This document shows positions 58,535 through 64,000 of a stretch of DNA of 64,000 nucleotides, piece by piece. Below the pieces are notes generated by a model. That model worked only from the letters and a program-made list of their open reading frames with translations. It ran no database searches and was not told the DNA's origin. The DNA is taken from assembly GCA_963741615.1 (NCBI GenBank), contig CAVUIU010000019.1, positions 62,001 to 126,000 of the forward strand, in the 5' to 3' direction. Origin of the DNA: UBA9676 sp963741615. GTDB lineage: Bacteria; Actinomycetota; Actinomycetes; Streptosporangiales; Streptosporangiaceae. The position numbers and the translations under genes are program-made. Within the stretch, counting starts at the first letter, position 1; the number at the start of each line of letters is the position of its first letter.

Positions 58535-59412
58535 AGGCCAACGGCGGCGTAGAGCTCGCCGATTTCCCTGGTGGTCAGCGCCCTGGTCGCGCCGGGCCGG
58601 AGGCTGCCGAGCGCGACCGGGCCGACCTGGGTGCGGACCAGGCGGCTGACCGGATGGCCTGCCTCGGCCAGCAGCCGCCGGACGATATGCTTGCGGCCCT
58701 CGTGGAGGGTGATCTCGACCAGCGCCCGCGATCCCGCACGATCGACAATCCGGAACTTGTCCGCGCTGGCGACCCCGTCCTCCAGTTCGATCCCGGTGAC
58801 CAGCCGCCGCCCCAGGTCCCTCGGCAGCGGCCCGGAGACATCGGCCAGGTAGGTCTTGGCCACCCCATACCGCGGATGTGCCAGCCGGTGAGCCAGTTCA
58901 CCGTCGTTGGTCAGCAGCATGAGCCCCTCAGTGTCGTAGTCGAGCCTGCCGACATGGAACAGCCGCTCGGCCCGGTCGCCGAGGAAGTCGCTGACGGTGG
59001 GCCGGCCACGATCGTCCGACATGGTGGTGACCACTCCGGCCGGCTTGTTGAGCGCCACGTACACGAGATCCTGGCGGGTGGGTATGCGCCTGCCATCCAC
59101 CTTGATGATCTGGTGGTCGGGATCGACCCGCGCGCCATACCGGCGCACGATCTCCCCGTCCACCTCTACCCGGCCCGCACCGATCAGTTCCTCGCAATGC
59201 CGGCGGCTGCCAACCCCTGCGGCGGCGAGGACCTTCTGCAGGCGCACGCCTCCCGGCACGTCAGTGAGCGAATCGTGGCCGGGCTCGCCCTCCGGATCAT
59301 CGTGGTGGGCGGCGTGCCCGCCGTCGGCGTCCGCCCCGCGGCGTCCACCAGGGCGCCCCTGGCGCTGCCGACGCGCGCCGCGATCACCACCGTCATGGGC
59401 CGGTGCGCTCAT
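58531..59412 (-). CDS. rluB: 23S rRNA pseudouridine synthase RluB-like
   Basis: 293 residues. A low-complexity His/Gly/Arg-rich N-terminus of about 50 residues is followed by an S4 RNA-binding domain (RLQKVLAAAGVGSRRHCEEL), then YVALNKPAGVVTTMSDDRGR, LFHVGRLDYDTEGLMLLTND (catalytic Asp in GRLDYDT), TYLADVSG and GRKHIVRRLLAEAGHPVSRL. It modifies 23S rRNA. The start at 59412 overlaps the scpB end by 20 bases. Its stop TAG is contributed by the CTAG end of the inserted cassette. Confidence 0.93.
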   Translation of the reverse strand: MSAPAHDGGDRGARRQRQGRPGGRRGADADGGHAAHHDDPEGEPGHDSLTDVPGGVRLQKVLAAAGVGSRRHCEELIGAGRVEVDGEIVRRYGARVDPDHQIIKVDGRRIPTRQDLVYVALNKPAGVVTTMSDDRGRPTVSDFLGDRAERLFHVGRLDYDTEGLMLLTNDGELAHRLAHPRYGVAKTYLADVSGPLPRDLGRRLVTGIELEDGVASADKFRIVDRAGSRALVEITLHEGRKHIVRRLLAEAGHPVSRLVRTQVGPVALGSLRPGATRALTTREIGELYAAVGL

Positions 59413-60133
59413 CGCCCACATCCCCGGCATCCTCGATGTCCTCGGCGCCCTGGGCAGCGGGGACCCCAGCAGCCGCAGCGTGCTCAGCAGCCCCAGCGTG
59501 CTCAGCAGCCGCAGCGTCCTGGGCAGCCTCGACATCGTCAGCACCTGCCTCGCTGCCATCGGCGTCCTCGAGGTCATCGGGCAGGAAGGGCGCGAGTTCG
59601 GGCAGCTCGCCCAGGCTGGCCAGGCCCAGCCGCTCCAGGAAGTACCCGGTCGTGCGGTAGAGGATGGAGCCGGTCTCGTGTTCGGTGCCCGCCTCCTCGA
59701 CCAGGCCGCGCAGGGTCAGGGTGCGCATCACCCCGTCACAGTTGACGCCCCGCACCGCCGAGACCCGCGCCCGGCTGACCGGCTGCCGGTAGGCGACCAC
59801 GGCCAGTGTCTCCAGCGCGGCCTGGGTGAGCCGGACCTCCTGGCCGTCGCGCACGAAGCGCTCCACCACCGGGGCGCACTCCTCGCGGGTGTAGAACCGC
59901 CAGCCGCCCGCCACCTCACGCAGGTCGAACCCCCGGCCCTCGGCGTCGTAGGAGGCCGCGAGTTCCCGGATCTCGAGCGCGATCTCCTCGCGCGGCCGTT
60001 CCAGCACCTGGGCGAGCACCACTTCCGCGACCGGCTCGTCCACCACCAGCAGGATCGCTTCCAGGCAGGCCCGCAGCCCAGGGCCGGGCTGGGCCTCGCC
60101 TGCCGTGTCCCCGGCCGTGTCGTCGTGCATCAT
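59393..60133 (-). CDS. scpB: condensin subunit ScpB
   Basis: 246 residues. Tandem winged helices: CLEAILLVVDEPVAEVVLAQ, DLREVAGGWRFYTREECAPV, TQAALETLAVVAYRQPVSRA and VNCDGVMRTLTLRGLVEEAG (recognition), then TTGYFLERLGLASLGELPEL. It binds ScpA in the SMC condensin complex. The C-terminal 60 residues are acidic Ala/Glu/His repeats made by an 18-bp minisatellite. Start overlaps scpA by four bases. Confidence 0.95.
   Translation of the reverse strand: MMHDDTAGDTAGEAQPGPGLRACLEAILLVVDEPVAEVVLAQVLERPREEIALEIRELAASYDAEGRGFDLREVAGGWRFYTREECAPVVERFVRDGQEVRLTQAALETLAVVAYRQPVSRARVSAVRGVNCDGVMRTLTLRGLVEEAGTEHETGSILYRTTGYFLERLGLASLGELPELAPFLPDDLEDADGSEAGADDVEAAQDAAAAEHAGAAEHAAAAGVPAAQGAEDIEDAGDVGDERTGP
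59467..59520 (-). repeat. three 18-bp tandem units at the scpB 3' end
   Basis: CAGCAGCCGCAGCGTGCT and two variants follow head to tail, encoding Ala/Glu/His repeats on the coding strand. They are in the acidic tail outside the winged-helix domains. Confidence 0.9.
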
Positions 60134-60963
60134 GACCAGTCGTCTTCCTCGCCGGCTGTGACGAGCGGGCCGGTCTGATCCCCGGCCCAGCTCACATACA
60201 GCTCACCCAGCGGCACCAGTTGCTCGAACGAGACGTTACCGTCCCGGTACAGGTCGAGCAGGGCCAGGAACCTGGCCACCACCTCATAGGTGCCTGCGCA
60301 GTCGGATGTCAGGTGCCGGAAGGTGGCCCGGCCCAGCGTTCTCAGCCGCCCGGCGAGGATCCCGGCCTGCTCGCGGACGCTGGTGCGCGGCATGTGGATG
60401 TGCCCGGTTAACACGACCGGCGCGGGGCGCGGGGCAAGCGTCAGCGTGGCGATCCACGCGAACTCGGCCGGGCCCAGGCCCAGCAGTACCTCCGGCAGCA
60501 GCCCGGCGAACTGGGGTTCCATCGGGACCCGGCGGGCGAAGCGACGGCCCTGGACAGCCATCCTGCCCGCGAAGGTGGCCGCTACCTCCTTGTAGGCGCG
60601 GTACTGCAGCAGGCGGGCGAAGAGCAGGTCCCGGGCCTCGAGCAGGGCGAGATCTTCCTCGTCCTCGACCTCACCGGCGGGCAGCAGCCGGGCGGCCTTC
60701 AGGTCGAGCAGTGTGGCGGCCACCACCAGGAAGTAGCTTGCCTGGTCCAGATCCCACCCTTCGGTGCGGGCCCGGATGTAGGCGATGAACTCGTCGGTCA
60801 CCTGGGACAGGGCAACCTCGGTGATGTCCAGCTTGTGCTTGGAGATCAGGCCGAGCAGGAGATCGAACGGGCCCTCGAAGACGTCAAGGTGGACCTCGAA
60901 TCCGCCCGTTCCCGGGGTATGTGCGGCGTCGCCACCGGGATCGCTGGTCACCGCCACGATCAC
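60130..60963 (-). CDS. scpA: condensin kleisin subunit ScpA
   Basis: 277 residues from GTG. FEVHLDVFEGPFDLLLGLIS, KHKLDITEVALSQVTDEFIA, YFLVVAATLLDLKAARLLP and a C-terminal winged helix (TSDCAGTYEVVARFLALLDL, YRDGNVSFEQ) are the kleisin pattern. It bridges SMC heads with ScpB in chromosome segregation. GTG 60963 overlaps the stop of the preceding small gene as GTGA, which supports this start over a TTG at 60996. Confidence 0.94.
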   Translation of the reverse strand: MIVAVTSDPGGDAAHTPGTGGFEVHLDVFEGPFDLLLGLISKHKLDITEVALSQVTDEFIAYIRARTEGWDLDQASYFLVVAATLLDLKAARLLPAGEVEDEEDLALLEARDLLFARLLQYRAYKEVAATFAGRMAVQGRRFARRVPMEPQFAGLLPEVLLGLGPAEFAWIATLTLAPRPAPVVLTGHIHMPRTSVREQAGILAGRLRTLGRATFRHLTSDCAGTYEVVARFLALLDLYRDGNVSFEQLVPLGELYVSWAGDQTGPLVTAGEEDDWS

Positions 60964-61316
60964 TGCGGCCCCGCCGGGGCACCGGCCTGGGCACAATTGA
61001 CGAGGCTGGTGGCCGGAGCCCCGCTGGCCGGGGCACCACTGCCCGCGCGCAGGCGCCGGGCGATAAGACTGACGTTGATGCCGGCCTCCAGGTCCGCAAT
61101 CAGTACCGCGATCGCCTCCCGGACCAGCCTGCCCCTGTCCACACCGATGCCGCGGGCAAGCAGGGCCAGGCGGGCACGCTCCAAGTCGAGAAGCTCATCT
61201 GCGGACAGGTATACCGTAATTTTCTGCGGGTGGGCTTCTCGGCCACTTGCCTGCCGCCCGGAATCACTGGCGGGGCCGGGGCCGACGGGGCGGAGGAGTT
61301 CGGCGACTCCCGGCAG
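60960..61316 (-). CDS. ribbon-helix-helix-like protein between parA and scpA, apparent CTG start
   Basis: 118 residues if it starts at the CTG at 61316, two bases after the parA stop. The core KITVYLSADELLDLERARLA followed by VDRGRLVREAIAVLIADLE is a strand-helix-helix typical of small DNA-binding antitoxin/segregation proteins. Homologues at this position in actinobacteria begin, as I recall, with Met-Pro-Gly-Val, which matches Leu(CTG)-Pro-Gly-Val here; no ATG, GTG or TTG fits in frame. Its stop overlaps the scpA GTG. It is probably part of the parA-scpAB unit. Confidence 0.65.
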   Translation of the reverse strand: MPGVAELLRPVGPGPASDSGRQASGREAHPQKITVYLSADELLDLERARLALLARGIGVDRGRLVREAIAVLIADLEAGINVSLIARRLRAGSGAPASGAPATSLVNCAQAGAPAGPQ

Positions 61317-61318
61317 GC

Positions 61319-62215
61319 TTACCCGGCGCGAACGGGACCCGCGCGCTCTGCCTGCCGCCACCGCTCCAGTACCTCCTTGGCAAGCTCCCGGTAGGAACCG
61401 GCCCCGGTGGATCCCGGGTCGAAGCGAGTGATCGGTTCCCCGGCCACCGTCGCGTCCGGGAACCGCACGGTACGGCTGATGACCGTATGGAAGACCTTGT
61501 CGCCGAACCCCTGGACCACGCCCTGGAGCACCTCGCGCGAGTGCAGGGTCCGCGAGTCGTACATGGTGGCCAGCAGCCCGTCCATGATCAGTCCCCGGTT
61601 GAGCCTGCTCGACACCTTGTCGATGGTTTCCATCAGCAGCGCCACTCCGCGCAGGGCGAAATACTCGCATTCCAGTGGCACGATCACGCCCTGCGCGCAG
61701 GCCAGCGCGTTGACGGTGAGGAGCCCGAGGGATGGCTGGCAGTCGATGAGGACAATGTCGTACTCCGGCAAGGCGGGCTCGAGCACCCGGCCCAGCACGA
61801 ACTCCCTGCCCACCTCGTGGACAAGCTGGACCTCGGCCCCGGAGAGGTCGATGTTGCTGGGCAGCAGGTCCATGCCGGCCACGTTGGTCTTGAGCACGAT
61901 CTCCTCGAACGTCGCACCCCGCTCCATCAGCAGGTTGTAGACGGTGGCATCCAGTTCGTGCGGCTGGATGCCCAGGCCCACCGAGAGCGCCCCCTGCGGG
62001 TCGAAATCCACCAGCAGGACACGCCGTCCCTGCTCGGCCAGGGCCGCGCCGAGGTTGATCGTGGTCGTGGTCTTGCCCACTCCGCCCTTCTGGTTGCAGA
62101 CCGCCGCGATGCGTGCGGGCCCGTGGGTCACCAGTGGCTCGGGCTCTGGGAAAACCGGCAGAGGACGCCCGGTAGGCCCGATCCTGGATTGGGCTTTCTG
62201 GGACCTTGCCACCAT
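61319..62215 (-). CDS. parA: ParA-family chromosome partitioning ATPase
   Basis: 298 residues from ATG with GGGAGG upstream. AAVCNQKGGVGKTTTTINLG (deviant Walker A, about 35-54), VLLVDFDPQGALSVGLGI, YDIVLIDCQPSLGLLTVNAL and VPLECEYFALRGVALLMETI are those of ParA/Soj ATPases that position DNA. No parB follows. This is the second ParA-like gene, typical of the xerD-scpA region in actinobacteria, and not the origin-proximal parAB pair. Confidence 0.94.
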   Translation of the reverse strand: MVARSQKAQSRIGPTGRPLPVFPEPEPLVTHGPARIAAVCNQKGGVGKTTTTINLGAALAEQGRRVLLVDFDPQGALSVGLGIQPHELDATVYNLLMERGATFEEIVLKTNVAGMDLLPSNIDLSGAEVQLVHEVGREFVLGRVLEPALPEYDIVLIDCQPSLGLLTVNALACAQGVIVPLECEYFALRGVALLMETIDKVSSRLNRGLIMDGLLATMYDSRTLHSREVLQGVVQGFGDKVFHTVISRTVRFPDATVAGEPITRFDPGSTGAGSYRELAKEVLERWRQAERAGPVRAG

Positions 62216-62384
62216 GTGCTGCACCTCCCGGCGGATGTCGCAGAAATGCCTCCGCTGAAACCCGGACTCTAGGCCGTGCCCTGGCCGACAGCAAGGCGAC
62301 TCACCGTGGAGGGTTGCAAGAGGCGGCGCAGTTGGCCGCACGCCGCCCACGCGGGCAGCCGATCCCCCGGACGGGCCGCTGGAC

Positions 62385-63374
62385 TCAGCCGCGCGCCCGC
62401 GGGTGAGCGGAGGCGTACACCTCGCGCAGCTTGTCCACCGTCACGAGCGTGTACACCTGGGTGGTGGTGACCGAGGCGTGGCCCAGCAGTTCCTGCACCA
62501 CCCGCACGTCGGCCCCGCCGTCGAGCAGGTGCGTGGCGAAGGAGTGCCGCAACGTGTGCGGGGATACCCCGGTCAGGCCGGCCCGCTCCGCGGCCGTCTT
62601 GAGCACACCCCAGGCGCCCTGCCGGGTGAGGCGCCCGCCGCGGGCGTTCAGGAACACCGCGGGGCTGGTGCGGGCACGCGGCGCGCCGGCGGTGAGCGCG
62701 GGCCGGGCGCGGACCAGGTAGGCGTCGAGTGCCTCGCGCGCATACCTGCCCACCGGAACGATCCGCTGCCTGCCCCCCTTGCCCGACAGCAGGAGCGTCG
62801 CCGACGGCCCGCCCGCCGAGTCGTTGATACCAAGGTCGTCCACGTCCAGGCCGACCGCCTCGGAGATCCTCGCCCCGGTGCCGTAGAGCAGTTCGAGCAG
62901 GGCGCGGTCACGCAGCGGGCGCGGGTTACCGGGTGCCTCACCGACACCCGCGGCCGCGATCAGGCGTTCCACCTCCGCCACCCCGATCGCCCGCGGCAGC
63001 CGCCGCGGCGGGGCGGGGGGGCGCACCTGGCTGGCCACGTCGGCCGCGGCCAGCCCCTCGGCGGCGGCGAAGGCGTGCAGCCCGCGTACCGCGGCGACCG
63101 CCCGCGCGGCAGAACTCGCGGCCAGCGGCGCGTACCCCTGCCCGCCTTCCCGCAGGCCGGCGAGGAAGCCTGCGACGTCGCCGGTGGTGACCTCGGCGAT
63201 ATCAGCCCGCCCCCGGGCCCGCATCGCCGCCTGGTACCTGGTCAGATCCCGGCGGTACGCCTGGAGGGTGTGGCCGGCGAGGCCCCGCTCGACGGCCAGG
63301 TGGTCGAGGTAGCGGCTGACCGCGGTGGCCAGGCCGGGAGCGGTCAGTGGATGACCTGCCCGGTCCCGGTCCAT
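62385..63374 (-). CDS. xerD: site-specific tyrosine recombinase XerD
   Basis: 329 residues. An N-terminal SAM-like core-binding domain (RYLDHLAVERGLAGHTLQAY) is followed by a catalytic domain with GTGARISEAVGL (Arg), LSGKGGRQRIVP (Lys), SPHTLRHSFATHLLDGGADV (His, Arg), LLGHASVTTTQVYT (His and the nucleophile Tyr). It resolves chromosome dimers at dif with XerC. The ATG at 63374 overlaps the ald stop by 31 bases; a shorter start is possible. Confidence 0.95.
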   Translation of the reverse strand: MDRDRAGHPLTAPGLATAVSRYLDHLAVERGLAGHTLQAYRRDLTRYQAAMRARGRADIAEVTTGDVAGFLAGLREGGQGYAPLAASSAARAVAAVRGLHAFAAAEGLAAADVASQVRPPAPPRRLPRAIGVAEVERLIAAAGVGEAPGNPRPLRDRALLELLYGTGARISEAVGLDVDDLGINDSAGGPSATLLLSGKGGRQRIVPVGRYAREALDAYLVRARPALTAGAPRARTSPAVFLNARGGRLTRQGAWGVLKTAAERAGLTGVSPHTLRHSFATHLLDGGADVRVVQELLGHASVTTTQVYTLVTVDKLREVYASAHPRARG

Positions 63375-64000
63375 GGCAGCCCGTGCGCCTCGGCGACGGG
63401 CTGGCACGTGAGCGCGCCCTCGTGCGTGTGCAGGCCGCCCGCGAGCGAGGGATCGGCCCGCAGCGCGTCCCGCCAGCCCCGGTTCGCGATCTCCAGCACG
63501 TAGGGCAGGGTGACGTTGGTCAGGGCAAAGGTCGAGGTGTGCGGCACCGCGCCGGGCATGTTCGCCACGCAGTAGAACACCGAGTCATGGACCGGGTACG
63601 TGGGGTCGGCATGGGTGGTCGGGCGCGAATCCTCGAAGCAGCCGCCCTGGTCGATGGAGATGTCCACCAGCACCGAGCCGGGCTTCATCCGGGATACCAG
63701 CTCGTTGGAGACCAGCATCGGCGCCTTGGCGCCGGGCACGAGCACCGCCCCGATCACCAGGTCGGCATCGATCACGGCACGCTCGACCTCGTACGCGTTC
63801 GACGCGACGGTCTGGCAATGCCCCTGGTAGATGGCGTCGGCTGCCCGCAGCCGGGCGACGTTCTTGTCCACCAGCAGGACCTCGGCCTGCATGCCGAGCG
63901 CGATGGCGGCGGCGTTCATCCCGGACACACCGGCGCCGAGCACCACCACCTTGGCCGCGTAGACCCCGGACACCCCGCCCATCAGCACGCCCCTGCCGCC
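63344..64000 (-). CDS. ald: alanine dehydrogenase, 5' end outside the window
   Basis: The last 218 codons are present; the gene continues beyond base 64000. GGRGVLMGGVSGV, AKVVVLGAGVSGMNAAAIAL (NAD site), MQAEVLLVDKNVARLRAADA, GAVLVPGAKAPMLVSNELVS, VLVDISIDQGGCFEDSRPTT and FYCVANMPGAVPHTSTFALT are the alanine dehydrogenase signature. It interconverts L-alanine and pyruvate with NAD+. It is the usual neighbour of xerD in actinobacteria. Confidence 0.95.
   Translation of the reverse strand, partial: GGRGVLMGGVSGVYAAKVVVLGAGVSGMNAAAIALGMQAEVLLVDKNVARLRAADAIYQGHCQTVASNAYEVERAVIDADLVIGAVLVPGAKAPMLVSNELVSRMKPGSVLVDISIDQGGCFEDSRPTTHADPTYPVHDSVFYCVANMPGAVPHTSTFALTNVTLPYVLEIANRGWRDALRADPSLAGGLHTHEGALTCQPVAEAHGLPWTGTGQVIH

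Noticed and set aside
1..64000. tRNA, rRNA or tmRNA genes
   Set aside because: Intergenic regions were scanned by eye for cloverleaf ends and CCA-type acceptor pairing and none was convincing; a covariance-model search would be decisive.

Overview
The window is bacterial chromosome with very high G+C content, dense coding, many GTG starts and many four-base ATGA start/stop overlaps. The right end carries a block typical of Actinobacteria: ald, xerD, parA, a small ribbon-helix-helix-like gene, scpA, scpB, rluB, aroH, tyrA, cmk and der, all on the minus strand. DUF397, DUF427, DUF5302, CtaG-type and RsbW-like genes also point to a filamentous actinomycete, perhaps Streptosporangiales; the rank is inference. 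No rRNA, tRNA, CRISPR array or complete transposase gene was seen.

Left part (1-25.6 kb): two gene relics (an SDR fragment and a winged-helix fragment), a membrane protein, an SDR, a hemerythrin-like protein, a large beta-helix-repeat membrane protein, the helicase Lhr, and small metabolic or unknown genes (CYTH, DinB/DUF664, alpha/beta hydrolase, DUF5302, DUF427, a zinc-finger-like peptide). At 13.7-17.9 kb lies a tight five-gene operon: ECF sigma factor, membrane protein, ABC ATPase and two membrane proteins, every junction an ATGA overlap. A minus-strand catabolic-looking cluster follows: a frameshifted sarcosine/dimethylglycine dehydrogenase-like gene, a phosphotriesterase-family hydrolase and a conserved unknown. 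An MFS transporter is divergent from it.

Middle part (25.6-47.5 kb): an ArsR-SRPBCC-hydrolase operon with a palindromic operator at its promoter; an RsbW-like kinase; an isolated DpgC-type oxygenase followed by a single-HKD PLD-like protein; an orphan sensor kinase; a PPOX flavoprotein; a frameshifted GT4 glycosyltransferase; sbcDC; DUF397; a PAS sensor that appears fused to the membrane end of a family 2 glycosyltransferase; a quinone-oxidoreductase-like gene; and a divergent yceI/marR pair. Next come an aldo/keto reductase and an ArsR-acetyltransferase (ArsN1-like) fusion whose start codon sits inside a perfect palindrome.

Right part (47.5-64 kb): HicB with a truncated HicA, a PLP gamma-synthase/lyase, a membrane-anchored CBM2 protein, CtaG, a secreted trypsin-like protease, an aldo/keto reductase, and then the conserved chromosome-segregation/aromatic-amino-acid block. 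That block is interrupted between rluB and aroH by a 710-bp cassette. The cassette is bounded by 20-bp inverted repeats ending in CTAG and carries one P-loop kinase gene but no transposase; it is the strongest candidate for an unusual mobile unit here. Other recurring signals are stop codons held inside perfect hairpins at convergent gene ends, dispersed CCATGATC hairpins, and in-frame 15-21-bp minisatellites.
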